DNA of 55,077 nt, taken from assembly GCA_945860945.1 (NCBI GenBank), contig CAMASG010000006.1:1-55077 (forward strand), written 5' to 3'. Below are positions 41,759-50,065 of the stretch, piece after piece. The position numbers and the translations under genes were made by a program. The notes beneath the pieces were generated by a model that was not told where the DNA came from, searched no databases, and worked only from the letters and a program-made list of their open reading frames with translations. Position 1 is the first letter of the stretch. The number at the start of each line of letters is the position of its first letter. The DNA is from Akkermansia muciniphila (lineage in GTDB: Bacteria; Verrucomicrobiota; Verrucomicrobiia; Limisphaerales; SIAT01).

Positions 41759-41861
41759 GGTACAAGGTTTGTGCCAGTGCGGTACACGGTCTGTACCGGA
41801 CGGGTACACGGTTTGTCCTGCCGGTGCAGAAGTTTGTACCGCCAGTCCCGTGGACTGTACC
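41759..41861. repeat. Palindromic 21/22-bp array, 5 units
   Basis: Five units of consensus GGTACA-n5-TGTACC follow each other. Unit starts are about 41759, 41781, 41803, 41823 and 41842, and unit ends 41775, 41797, 41818, 41840 and 41861, so spacing is 20-22 bp. Unit 2 (GGTACACGGTCTGTACC) is a perfect palindrome with 6-bp arms; the others have one or more mismatches. The array lies between the DUF1080 terminator and the ymdB promoter, 28 bp from the -35. It is not a CRISPR, since there are no unique spacers. Rest of 41611-41926: 41685-41758 and 41862-41889 hold nothing that I recognise. Confidence 0.85.
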
Positions 41862-41889
41862 GAAGGGGCTGTCGCACGCGACAAGCGGG

Positions 41890-41918
41890 TTGAACGGCGT
41901 GGGGGCGTCGGCTATGGT
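41890..41918 (+). promoter_or_regulatory. Predicted promoter of ymdB
   Basis: TTGAAC (41890-41895), a 17-nt spacer and TATGGT (41913-41918) are followed by 8 nt and the GTG at 41927. It lies just downstream of the palindromic array, which could therefore be a set of operator sites. Confidence 0.55.
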
Positions 41919-41926
41919 GACGGCTC

Positions 41927-42724
41927 GTGAAGCTTCTGTTCATTGGCGATATCGTGGGCGAGCCGGGCCGGCGCGCGGTCACGCAGCTTGTGCCGGTCCT
42001 GCGGCAGCGTCACGGGATTGATGTCGTCATCGCCAATGGCGAAAACTCGGCCGGCGGATCAGGCATCACGCCGGACACCGCCGCGGACATCTTCGCCGCG
42101 GGGGTGGACATCATCACGAGCGGCGATCATCTCTGGGACCAGAAGGAGGTCGCGCAATTGCTCGATGGCGAACCGCGCTTCGTGCGTCCTTTGAACTACC
42201 CGGCCGGCACGGCGGGGCAGGGTAGCACGGTGTTGCAGAAGGAGGGATTGCCTGCGGTAGCGGTCATTAATCTGCAGGGGCGCACCTTCATGCAGCCGCC
42301 GCTCGAGAATCCATTCATCGCTGCGCAGGCGGAGGTGCGGAAGCTGCGGTCGCTGGCGACGATCATCTTTGTGGACATGCACGCTGAGGCGACGAGCGAG
42401 AAGATCGCCATGGCGCGGATGCTCGATGGCCACGTGAGTGCGGTGGTCGGCACGCACACGCATGTGCAGACGGCGGACGAGCAGATCTTTCCTGGCGGCA
42501 CGGCGTTCCTATGCGACGCGGGTTTCACGGGGCCGCATGAGAGCTGTCTCGGGCGCGAGTTCGAGCCGGTCATCCGCCGTTTTCTCACCGGCACGCCGCA
42601 ACGGTTCGGCGTGGCCAAAGGCCGCGTGCTGCTGCAAGGCGCGCTGATCGAGATTGATCCGATGAGCGGCCGTGCTCTCTCCATCCAGCGCATCTCCGAA
42701 TCGCTGCCCGAGAAGCAGAGTTAA
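41927..42724 (+). CDS. ymdB: YmdB-type (TIGR00282) metallophosphoesterase
   Basis: A 265-aa phosphodiesterase of the YmdB family; in Bacillus it acts on cyclic 2',3'-nucleotides and affects biofilm versus motility. KLLFIGDIVGEPGRRAV, VIANGENSAGGSGIT, ITSGDHLWDQKE, VDMHAEATSEK and VVGTHTHVQTADEQI are the metal-binding motifs. The start is GTG, 66 bp after the palindromic array. yicC follows after 70 bp on the same strand. Confidence 0.93.
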   Translation: MKLLFIGDIVGEPGRRAVTQLVPVLRQRHGIDVVIANGENSAGGSGITPDTAADIFAAGVDIITSGDHLWDQKEVAQLLDGEPRFVRPLNYPAGTAGQGSTVLQKEGLPAVAVINLQGRTFMQPPLENPFIAAQAEVRKLRSLATIIFVDMHAEATSEKIAMARMLDGHVSAVVGTHTHVQTADEQIFPGGTAFLCDAGFTGPHESCLGREFEPVIRRFLTGTPQRFGVAKGRVLLQGALIEIDPMSGRALSIQRISESLPEKQS

Positions 42725-42794
42725 CGGCAAGCCCGTGTGGTGGGTGCTTTCCGGCTTCCCTTGCGGGCCGATTTTCGCGTATTATCTAAGAATT

Positions 42795-43673
42795 ATGAAG
42801 TCAATGACCGGATGTGGGCGTGGCGAGTGTGCCCAGGACGGCTTCAAGCTGACCGTCGAAATCAGCTCGGTGAACCGCAAGCAGGCGGAGATCGCCCTCG
42901 GCTTGCCGCGCGACCTCGAGCCGCTCGAGCCGCGCATGCGTGACGAGATTAACCGGCACGTCTCCCGCGGTCGGCTCAATGTGCGCGTGGCGTTGCAGGC
43001 CGCGACGGGGCGCGCGAAGGGCACGGCGCGGTTCGATCTCGATGTGGCCAAAGCTTACGGCCGCGAGTTCACGCGTTTGGCCAAGGCGCTCAAACTTTCT
43101 GATGCCGTTACGCTGGACCTCGTCGCGCGCGCGCCGGGTGTGATGCTGACGGCGGAGCCGGAGCTGGACGCCGAGGCGCTCTGGCCGGTGGTGGAGAAGG
43201 CGTTGAAACAGGCGCTGGCCGGATTGGTGAAGATGCGTGAACGCGAGGGATCTCATCTGAAGAAGGATTTGCAGTCGCGCATCAAGACGATTCGCAAGGC
43301 GGTGACGGCGGTGGCGGACCACGCGCCGGAATCGCAGCGGCGTTACCGCGAGCAATTGATCGAGCGCATAAAAGCCGCGGGGCTGAACCTGCCGGTCGAT
43401 GACGAGCGCCTGCTCAAAGAGGTCGTGCTCTTCGCCGACCGCTCCGATATCTCCGAGGAGATGACGCGTTTACAGAGCCATTTCCAGCAGTTCGAGGATT
43501 GCGCGAAATCCACTGAACCGGTCGGGCGCACGCTCGATTTCCTTACGCAGGAAATGAACCGCGAGGTGAACACCATCGGCTCGAAAGCGAACGACGCGGC
43601 CATCTCGCGCGAGGTGGTGATGATGAAGACGGAGTTGGAGAAGTTTCGCGAACAAGTGCAGAACGTCGAGTGA
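42795..43673 (+). CDS. yicC: YicC/YloC family endoribonuclease
   Basis: A 292-aa YicC protein. MKSMTGCGRG at the N-terminus and SSVNRKQAEI, LVARAPGV, then FTQLLQAG-like and FLTQEMNREVNTIGSKANDAAISREVVMMKTELEKFREQVQNVE at the C-terminus are typical. YicC-type enzymes are Mn-dependent endoribonucleases. It overlaps gmk by 4 bp (GTGA), a widely conserved pairing. The track ORF starts at 42672 within ymdB; ATG 42795 is used. A possible TTGCGG-16-TATCTA lies 6 nt upstream. Confidence 0.94.
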   Translation: MKSMTGCGRGECAQDGFKLTVEISSVNRKQAEIALGLPRDLEPLEPRMRDEINRHVSRGRLNVRVALQAATGRAKGTARFDLDVAKAYGREFTRLAKALKLSDAVTLDLVARAPGVMLTAEPELDAEALWPVVEKALKQALAGLVKMREREGSHLKKDLQSRIKTIRKAVTAVADHAPESQRRYREQLIERIKAAGLNLPVDDERLLKEVVLFADRSDISEEMTRLQSHFQQFEDCAKSTEPVGRTLDFLTQEMNREVNTIGSKANDAAISREVVMMKTELEKFREQVQNVE

Positions 43674-44293
43674 ACCCCGCCGCGAACAACGTACTACTCA
43701 TCGTGCTTTCCGCTCCTTCGGGCGGTGGAAAGACCACGTTGTGCCAGCAACTTCTTGCGGCGAACGCCAACGTAGCCCGAGTGGTCACTTGCACCACGCG
43801 CGCCCCGCGCGGCGGCGAGCGTGAGGGTGCGGATTACTTTTTCCTCACGAAGGAAGTTTTTCAACAGAAGGTCGCGACGAACCAGTTTCTCGAGCACGCG
43901 AATGTGTACGGGAATTTTTACGGCACACTGAAGGCCGAGGTGCTGACGAAGCTGCGCGCGGGCCGCGATGTGTTGCTCGCTATCGACGTGCAAGGCGCGG
44001 CGAGCGTCCGCGCCATTGCGCAGCAGGATGAAGAATTACGTCGTTCGTTGATGACTGTCTTTCTCACGCCCGAGAGCGCCGCGGTGCTCGAGCAGCGACT
44101 GCGGAACCGCGGCGAGGACGAGCCCGAGGTGGTCCAGAAGCGGCTCGCGGTTGCGCGGCAGGAGGTCGCGCAGTGGGCGCATTTTGATTATCTGATTTAC
44201 AGCACGAGCGTGGCGGAAGACCTGCGGCGGATGCAGGCGGTGCTCGATGCAGAGAAGATGCGTCGCGCGCGCGTCATGCCGCCGAACTTTTGA
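43670..44293 (+). CDS. gmk: Guanylate kinase
   Basis: A 207-aa GMP kinase. IVLSAPSGGGKTTLCQQL is the P-loop, VVTCTTRAPRGGEREGADYFFLT the GMP-binding region, LLAIDVQGAASVR a core strand and LRNRGEDEPEVVQKRL the lid. The start is GTG, overlapping the yicC stop. The order yicC-gmk is conserved across bacteria, but rpoZ, which usually follows, is not here; coaC comes next after 4 bp. Confidence 0.95.
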   Translation: MNPAANNVLLIVLSAPSGGGKTTLCQQLLAANANVARVVTCTTRAPRGGEREGADYFFLTKEVFQQKVATNQFLEHANVYGNFYGTLKAEVLTKLRAGRDVLLAIDVQGAASVRAIAQQDEELRRSLMTVFLTPESAAVLEQRLRNRGEDEPEVVQKRLAVARQEVAQWAHFDYLIYSTSVAEDLRRMQAVLDAEKMRRARVMPPNF

Positions 44294-44297
44294 ACCT

Positions 44298-44864
44298 GTG
44301 GCCAAGAAAGTGAACATTGTCCTCGGAGTGACCGGCTCGATCGCCGCGCACAAGGCGGCCGATCTGGCGAGTCAACTTGCCAAGTCCGGCGCCAACGTGA
44401 GCGTGGTGATGACCGCCGACGCGCAGCGGTTCATCACGCCGCTCCCTTTCAAAACGCTCACGCGCAATCCCGTCGTGACCGGCCTTTACGATGAAGAGGA
44501 AGGTTGGCAGCCGGCTCACATTCGGTTGGCGGACGAGGCGGATTTGCTGCTGATCGCGCCGGCGACGGCGAACACACTCGCCAAACTCGCGCTTGGTCTG
44601 GCGGACGATGCGTTGACGTGCATCGCGCTGGCGCTGAATCCGAAGGCGAAGTTGCTCATCGCGCCCGCGATGAACGGAAAGATGTGGCAGCACGCGGCGA
44701 CGCAGGCGCACGTGGCTATATTGAAGGCGCGCGGCGCGGAATTCATCGGGCCCGACCAGGGTGTGCTCGCTTGCGGCTACGAAGGCCTCGGCCGGCTTTG
44801 GCCGGTGGAGGCGATTGCAGCGCGAGCCTTGCGGGTGTTGCGTGTGGTCGAGCGAAAGAAATAA
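44298..44864 (+). CDS. coaC: Phosphopantothenoylcysteine decarboxylase (CoaC only)
   Basis: A 188-aa flavoprotein. VLGVTGSIAAHKAADLASQL is the N-terminal FMN loop, PAHIRLADEADLLLIAPATANTLAKLALGLADDAL contains the active-site His and the PATANT motif, and IAPAMNGKMW the substrate-recognition clamp with the flap Cys (VLACGYEGLGRL). It decarboxylates phosphopantothenoylcysteine in coenzyme A synthesis. Unlike most bacterial CoaBC it ends before the CoaB ligase domain. The start is GTG at 44298, 4 bp after gmk. Confidence 0.9.
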   Translation: MAKKVNIVLGVTGSIAAHKAADLASQLAKSGANVSVVMTADAQRFITPLPFKTLTRNPVVTGLYDEEEGWQPAHIRLADEADLLLIAPATANTLAKLALGLADDALTCIALALNPKAKLLIAPAMNGKMWQHAATQAHVAILKARGAEFIGPDQGVLACGYEGLGRLWPVEAIAARALRVLRVVERKK

Positions 44865-44867
44865 GCG

Positions 44868-46286
44868 ATGCTCCACTCGCAGAGTTTCAGACGTTTCTTC
44901 CGGCTGATGATGAGGTCAGCCGTGGACGCGGATCATCGCCGCGAGCGGTTGCGGTTCATGGAGCTGAACCTTGGCGTGCCGACGAAGATTGCGGTGTTGG
45001 GGATGCTCGGCTATCTGCTCTTCCTCTCCGACTGGTTCCGCGGATTGTCGGTCATCGGCGACGTGGCGTTGCCGACGGTGAAGACGTTCTTCATCGCCTA
45101 TCTGATCATCAACACCCTCGCGATTGCCTTCTGTCTGTTCATCACGCGCTGGCCGTTGGCGTTGGCGCAGACTGTCACATTGATGGTTGCGGCGGTGGAC
45201 ACGTTGTTCGTCTCGGCGATGGTGGTGGTGACGGGCGGCATCGAGAGCGTCATGTATTGGATTTTCATCGGGCTGATTGTGCGCAATGCCATTAGCAATC
45301 CGATACCGGTGGTGCAGATTTCGATGAACCTGCTGGCGATCGCCAGCTACCTCGGGGCCGTCAGAGTCCACCGCATTCTGGTGGCGCTCGATCCGCGGGC
45401 GCCGGAGTTTCTCGACCTCGAGCAGTTGATGTCGGAGGAGATTTTGAGCCGGCAGGCGGATGAATTGCTCTTTGTGCGCGCGTCGTTCCTGCTGTTAATG
45501 TCCGTCTGCTGTTACGGCGTGCAGGTGTTGTTCGATCGCGACCGGTTGGCGGAGCTTGAATCGCGCGAGTTTGTGCTGCGTCAGGAGCAGTTGCGCTCGG
45601 CCGGCCGTCTCGCGGCGGAAATCGCGCATCAGCTCAAGAATCCGCTGGCCATCATCAACAACGCCGCGTGGTCGCTCCAGCGACAGGCGGAGAAGAGCGG
45701 GAACACCACGATCACACAACCGCTCCAAATCATCCGAGACGAGGTGGACCGGTCCGATCATATTTTGACGGAACTGATGGGCTACGCGCGCCTTTCCGAA
45801 GGGCGCGTTGAGAAGCTCGACATGTCCACCGAGTTGGACGAGGCGATCAGGCAGGCTTTCCCTCCGGAAGCTGATTTCAAAGTGAAGGTGCAGGTCGAGG
45901 TGACGCGCGGTCTGCCGGCGCTGTTGATGCAGCGGGTGCATCTGCGCGAGGTGCTGGTGAACCTGCTGGTCAACGCTCGGGACGCGGCCCTCGCCAATCA
46001 CAAGAACGAGAAAGGCGGTCACGTGTGGATTGAGGCGAAGCTGGACGCTGCCGACCGTTCAGTGATGTTCACGGTGCGCGACGATGGCGCGGGGATTCCA
46101 GCCGATCAGCTGGAGCGCGTGTTCGAACCGTATTTCAGCACGAAGGTAAAAGGGACAGGCCTCGGTCTCGCCATCGTGAAGCACAACGCCGAGCTGTACG
46201 GCGGCTCGGTGCGCGCGGAATCGGAGCTTGGAAAGGGCGCGATTTTCATCGTAGGGTTTTCCTCGCGAGCACTGTTAACCGAATGA
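44868..46286 (+). CDS. Membrane sensor histidine kinase
   Basis: A 472-aa kinase with a membrane N-terminus of about six helices (residues 38-225; VPTKIAVLGMLGYLLFLSDW, FFIAYLIINTLAIAFCLFI, VTLMVAAVDTLFVSAMVVV, VMYWIFIGLIVRNAI and FLLLMSVCCYGVQVLF). The dimerisation H-box is AEIAHQLKNPL with His254, followed by NLLVNARDAA (N-box), DDGAGIPADQL (G1) and GTGLGLAIVKHNAELYGG (G2). No PAS, HAMP or periplasmic sensor loop is seen. It overlaps the regulator by 4 bp, so the two form a two-component pair. It is 3 bp after coaC. Confidence 0.9.
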   Translation: MLHSQSFRRFFRLMMRSAVDADHRRERLRFMELNLGVPTKIAVLGMLGYLLFLSDWFRGLSVIGDVALPTVKTFFIAYLIINTLAIAFCLFITRWPLALAQTVTLMVAAVDTLFVSAMVVVTGGIESVMYWIFIGLIVRNAISNPIPVVQISMNLLAIASYLGAVRVHRILVALDPRAPEFLDLEQLMSEEILSRQADELLFVRASFLLLMSVCCYGVQVLFDRDRLAELESREFVLRQEQLRSAGRLAAEIAHQLKNPLAIINNAAWSLQRQAEKSGNTTITQPLQIIRDEVDRSDHILTELMGYARLSEGRVEKLDMSTELDEAIRQAFPPEADFKVKVQVEVTRGLPALLMQRVHLREVLVNLLVNARDAALANHKNEKGGHVWIEAKLDAADRSVMFTVRDDGAGIPADQLERVFEPYFSTKVKGTGLGLAIVKHNAELYGGSVRAESELGKGAIFIVGFSSRALLTE

Positions 46287-47695
46287 GTACTCCGCTTTTG
46301 CCACCCATTCTGGTCGTGGACGACGAGCCGAACATGCGCGTCACCGTCCGCACCATTCTCACGAGCGAAGATTACCGCGTGGACCTCGCGGAGTCGGCCG
46401 AGCAGGCGCTCGCGATGTTGCCGAACAAGAATTACCTGCTGGTGGTCACCGATGCGCGCCTCGGCGGGATGACCGGCTACGAATTCCTGCGCCAGATGAA
46501 ACAGCTCTATCCGACGCTGCCGACGCTGATGATCACGGCCTTTGCCACGCCCAAGCTCGCGGTCGAGGCGCTGCAGGCTGGCGCGATGGATTATCTTTCC
46601 AAGCCGTTCGCGCCCGAAGAACTGCTCCATGCCGTGGGCCGCTGTGTCGAACGCTTCCAACTCCTGCGCGAGAACGCCACGCTCAAGTCCCGTTCCAGCG
46701 AGATTTATCAGATCGATCAAATTATTGGCGATTGCCCGAAGCTCAAGGAGATGCGGCAGTTCATCGCCACCGTCGCGCCCACCACGGCCACCGTGCTCAT
46801 CCTCGGCGAGAGCGGCACCGGCAAGGAATTGATCGCCGGCTCGATCCATTCGAGCAGCCAACGGCGCGAGAAGAATTACGTCCGCATCAACTGCGCGGCC
46901 ATTCCCGAAGCGCTGCTCGAGAGCGAACTGTTCGGTCACGAGAAGGGAGCTTTCACCGGCGCGCTTCGCCAGAAGATGGGCCGCGTCGAAGAGGCCGACG
47001 GCGGCAGCATCTTCCTCGACGAGATTGGCGAGATGAGCCGGCCGCTGCAGGCTAAGCTGCTTCGTTTTCTTGAGGACGGCTCCTTCTCCCGCGTCGGTGG
47101 TAACGAGGAACTGCGCGTGAACGTACGCATCATCGCTGCCACCAACCGCGACATCGTGAAGGCGATCCACGAAAATGAGTTTCGCGAGGATCTTTTCCAT
47201 CGTCTGAACGTGATGCAGTTCCGTCCGCCCGCGTTGCGCGAGCGCGGCGCCGATATTTTGCTTCTCGCCGAACATTTCCTGAAGCACTTCAGCAAATCGC
47301 TCGGCCGCTCTATCAAGGGATTCTCGCCTGCCGCGGAGCAAAAGCTGCTCGGTCACCGCTGGCCCGGCAACGTCCGCGAGCTGCGCAACGTCATCGAGCG
47401 CGCTGTCATCCTCGAGACCACCAACACCATTCAGCCGGTGAGCCTGCCTGATTTCCATGTGGAGACGCGCCTTCGTCCCGCCGATGATATTGATCCGCTC
47501 GCCGCCGGCCGCGGACTCGATCAGCTCATGACCGATTACGAAAAGCGGATCGTTACCACCGCTCTCGACCGCAACGAGCAGAGTATTCAGCGGACAGCCG
47601 AGTTGCTCAAGATGACCCGTCACGCGCTTCGTTACCGCATGCAGCGGCTCAACATGATCGCCGACGACGGCGCCGCGGCGGACGAGAAGGAATAG
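46283..47695 (+). CDS. Sigma-54-dependent response regulator (NtrC family)
   Basis: A 470-aa activator. The receiver domain has the phospho-acceptor Asp57 (VVTDARLGG). The AAA+ domain has Walker A GESGTGKE (175-182), the sigma-54 contact loop GAFTGA (222-227), Walker B SIFLDEIGEM and the sensor II GHRWPGNVRELRNVIERA. The C-terminal helix-turn-helix is Fis-like (RTAELLKMTRHALRYRMQRL). It is coupled to the kinase gene by a 4-bp overlap. It needs RpoN, which is not in the window, and its target promoters are unknown. Confidence 0.95.
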   Translation: MSTPLLPPILVVDDEPNMRVTVRTILTSEDYRVDLAESAEQALAMLPNKNYLLVVTDARLGGMTGYEFLRQMKQLYPTLPTLMITAFATPKLAVEALQAGAMDYLSKPFAPEELLHAVGRCVERFQLLRENATLKSRSSEIYQIDQIIGDCPKLKEMRQFIATVAPTTATVLILGESGTGKELIAGSIHSSSQRREKNYVRINCAAIPEALLESELFGHEKGAFTGALRQKMGRVEEADGGSIFLDEIGEMSRPLQAKLLRFLEDGSFSRVGGNEELRVNVRIIAATNRDIVKAIHENEFREDLFHRLNVMQFRPPALRERGADILLLAEHFLKHFSKSLGRSIKGFSPAAEQKLLGHRWPGNVRELRNVIERAVILETTNTIQPVSLPDFHVETRLRPADDIDPLAAGRGLDQLMTDYEKRIVTTALDRNEQSIQRTAELLKMTRHALRYRMQRLNMIADDGAAADEKE

Positions 47696-47713
47696 CTCCC
47701 GCTCGCCCGCGCC

Positions 47714-48583
47714 ATGCAAGCCAGCGAGACCATCACCCGCAAGAGCGCCTCGAATCTCGCGCTGGCCTTCTGCCTGTTGCCCCGTGAAAAGCGGCTCGCG
47801 ATGTCCGCGCTTTACGCCTTCTGCCGCGAGGTGGATGACGTGGCCGACGAAGAGACGCGTTCCGTTGACGAACGTCGTGCGGCTCTCGCCGAGTGGCGTG
47901 CAGATGTCCGCGCCGCGTGCGATGGCGGCGCGCCGAAGTTCATCGTGAACCGTGAACTGCAACCGGTCATCCGCCGCTGCGGGTTGCGCTTCGAGTTGTT
48001 CGATGAGCTGATTCGCGGTTGCGAGAGCGACCTCGACACCTTTCGTTACGCCAGTCACGAGCAACTCGATCTCTACTGTTACCGCGTTGCCTCCGCCGTC
48101 GGTCTGCTCAGCATCGAGATTTTTGGCCACACCGATTCACGCTGCCGTGATTACGCGATTCACCTCGGCAAAGCGCTTCAGCTCACGAACATTTTGCGTG
48201 ACGTCTGGAATGACGCCGAGCGCGGACGAATCTATCTACCGCAGGACGCGCTCGCTCTGCACGGCGTGAAAGAGGAGGAGATTCTGCGCGGCGAATACAC
48301 GCCTCGCTTTCGCGCGCTGGCCGAGGGCGTTGCCGCCCGTGCTCGCGGCCATTACGCGCAAGCTCGCGAGCTGTTGCCTTCGGCAGATCGGCGATCGATG
48401 GTCGCCGCCGAGTTGATGGGCTCAGTCTATTGGCGGCTGCTGTGCAAGCTGGAGGAGCAGCGCTTCGATGTTTTCGGACCGCAGCTCACCCGTTTGAGCA
48501 AAGCGCAAAAAATCCTTCTCATCGCTCGCACGTGGTTCCGCCTCACGGTCGGCGTTTCCACGCCGAACTATGGCGTCGCCTGA
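47714..48583 (+). CDS. Squalene/phytoene synthase family protein (HpnD-like)
   Basis: A 289-aa trans-isoprenyl synthase. MSALYAFCREVDDVADE has the first Asp-rich motif, and LQLTNILRDVWNDAERGRIYLPQDAL the second (DxxxD). The condensation of two farnesyl diphosphates to presqualene diphosphate is typical of HpnD, and HpnC or CrtB are alternatives. It follows the sigma-54 regulator by 18 bp, so it may be part of the same operon, but no hpnC or hpnE is adjacent. Squalene, hopanoids or carotenoids are plausible products. Confidence 0.85.
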   Translation: MQASETITRKSASNLALAFCLLPREKRLAMSALYAFCREVDDVADEETRSVDERRAALAEWRADVRAACDGGAPKFIVNRELQPVIRRCGLRFELFDELIRGCESDLDTFRYASHEQLDLYCYRVASAVGLLSIEIFGHTDSRCRDYAIHLGKALQLTNILRDVWNDAERGRIYLPQDALALHGVKEEEILRGEYTPRFRALAEGVAARARGHYAQARELLPSADRRSMVAAELMGSVYWRLLCKLEEQRFDVFGPQLTRLSKAQKILLIARTWFRLTVGVSTPNYGVA

Positions 48584-48606
48584 CACGCGGCGACGGCATT
48601 CGAGTG

Positions 48607-49017
48607 TCACGTTTCGGGAGGAGTCTCGCGGCGAGCGCGGATATCGTCGCGCAGTTCGATGCAGACACTAGCGACGCCGAGCGGCAGCAGCGCCACCGCT
48701 ACGCCACCCAGCACGTTCGCGGCATCCGCCATCCAGCGAAACACGGAAGGCAACGTGAATGCATTGTCTATCCATTTTCCATCCTCAAGCCGGGAGATGT
48801 TTTGAGGGATGGGCGCGCCAGTGATTTTCGTGTTCGCGTTCGGCTGATAGGTGAAGTGAAATCCAAACCACAAACCGAGCGCAAGTCCGGCGACGCAGAG
48901 CGTGACGAAGAGGCGCCACCACTGGCGGCCGGCACGGACGAGGCGAAGGCGGCGATAAGTGCCGACGAGGACCGCGATAGCGATTGCGGTGACGGGCAAG
49001 ATGAAGAGAAGACCCAT
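48607..49017 (-). CDS. Hypothetical membrane protein
   Basis: A 136-aa protein with three predicted membrane helices: MGLLFILPVTAIAIAVLVGTY, LFVTLCVAGLALGLWFGFHF and VLGGVAVALLPLGVASVCIEL. No family is recognised. It converges with the squalene-synthase family gene (23-bp gap) and is divergent from dapF across 189 bp. The loop between helices 2 and 3 (YQPNANTKITGAPIPQNISRLEDGKWIDNAF) would lie in the periplasm if helix 1 is an N-in anchor. Confidence 0.6.
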   Translation of the reverse strand: MGLLFILPVTAIAIAVLVGTYRRLRLVRAGRQWWRLFVTLCVAGLALGLWFGFHFTYQPNANTKITGAPIPQNISRLEDGKWIDNAFTLPSVFRWMADAANVLGGVAVALLPLGVASVCIELRDDIRARRETPPET

Positions 49018-49170
49018 GAATGGAGAATGAATGAGCGAGCGGCGGCGATTGTGATGAGGTTCGGTCTGGCGTGGGAACGGTCTCAGACACGCGGCTAATA
49101 AAGCCGAGGGGCGTTCGTGCTGTAAAGTCGTTTAATAAACTACGTCACGCTGTGCCGCCCACTTTCCCCT

Positions 49171-49198
49171 TTGAACTTCGCTGCGCCGCCGCTATTTT
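49171..49198 (+). promoter_or_regulatory. Predicted promoter of dapF
   Basis: TTGAAC (49171-49176), a 16-nt spacer and TATTTT (49193-49198) are followed by 8 nt and the ATG at 49207. It supports 49207 as start over the ATG at 49171, which lies within the -35 box region. Confidence 0.55.
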
Positions 49199-49206
49199 CT
49201 TGGGTT

Positions 49207-50016
49207 ATGACGTTGCAGTTTGTGAAGATGAACGGGGCGGGGAACGACTTCGTCCTGCTCGACAACCGCGCGGGCAACCTTCGGTTGACGCGCGAACAGG
49301 TCGTGCAGCTCTGCCATCGCCATCGCGGCGTGGGCGCAGATGGCCTCATGCTTCTCGTGCCGTGCGCCTCGGGCAAGGCCGATTGGTCTTGGGATTTCTA
49401 CAACAGCGACGGCTCGACGGCCGAGATGTGTGGCAACGGCGCGCGTTGCTTCGCCCGCTACGTCCAGCGAGTGACCGGAGCGAGTGAGCGGTTGACCTTC
49501 GAAACGTTGGCGGGTGTCATCAGCGCCGAATTCAAGGGGGAGCGCGTGGCCATCGGTCTCACGGCGCCGCATAGCTTGCGGCTCAACGAGCAGGTGTCGC
49601 TCTCCGGCGGCGTGCAGACGATTCACTCGCTTAACACCGGCGTGCCGCACGCGGTGCTGTTCGTCGAGGACGCCGACGTGGCGATGGTACAGCCGCTCGG
49701 GAACGAGATTCGGTTCCACAAGCATTTCGCCCCAAAGGGGACGAATGTGAACTTCGCGCAACTGCTCGGCGCCGGCCGTCTCCGCGTGCGCACTTACGAG
49801 CGCGGCGTGGAAGGCGAGACGCTCGCCTGTGGCACGGGCGTGACCGCTTCGGCACTCATCGCGGCGCGGCTCCACGGACTTGCCTCGCCCGTGCAGGTGC
49901 AGGTGCAGGGTGGCGATTTGATGGAGGTAAGTTTCCGGCGCGAGGGCGATGGCTTCGCCGACGTGCGACTCACTGGCCCGGCGGACTTCGCTTTCGAAGG
50001 GCAGATTTCACTTTAA
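49207..50016 (+). CDS. dapF: Diaminopimelate epimerase
   Basis: A 269-aa racemase. The catalytic cysteines are Cys75 in MCGNGARC and Cys208 in LACGTGVTAS. MNGAGNDFVLLDN, GVGADGLMLL and NSDGSTAEMCGNG are the other diagnostic motifs. It converts LL- to meso-diaminopimelate for lysine and peptidoglycan. It heads dapF-dapA-dapB-folK. dapL or other DAP aminotransferase genes are not in the window, so the middle of the pathway is elsewhere. Confidence 0.96.
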   Translation: MTLQFVKMNGAGNDFVLLDNRAGNLRLTREQVVQLCHRHRGVGADGLMLLVPCASGKADWSWDFYNSDGSTAEMCGNGARCFARYVQRVTGASERLTFETLAGVISAEFKGERVAIGLTAPHSLRLNEQVSLSGGVQTIHSLNTGVPHAVLFVEDADVAMVQPLGNEIRFHKHFAPKGTNVNFAQLLGAGRLRVRTYERGVEGETLACGTGVTASALIAARLHGLASPVQVQVQGGDLMEVSFRREGDGFADVRLTGPADFAFEGQISL

Positions 50017-50065
50017 AAACAGGCTGGTCAAACCCGCGCGTTTCCTAGATTTTAACCCAGATTTT

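Noticed and set aside
41740-42021. 93-aa plus-strand ORF over the palindromic array
   Set aside because: It starts inside the repeat zone and runs into ymdB in another frame; composition reflects the repeat.
46106-48130. 674-aa minus-strand ORF opposite the response regulator and synthase genes
   Set aside because: The plus strand encodes a complete NtrC regulator and a synthase. The antisense frame is open only because of GC-rich codon bias and matches nothing known.
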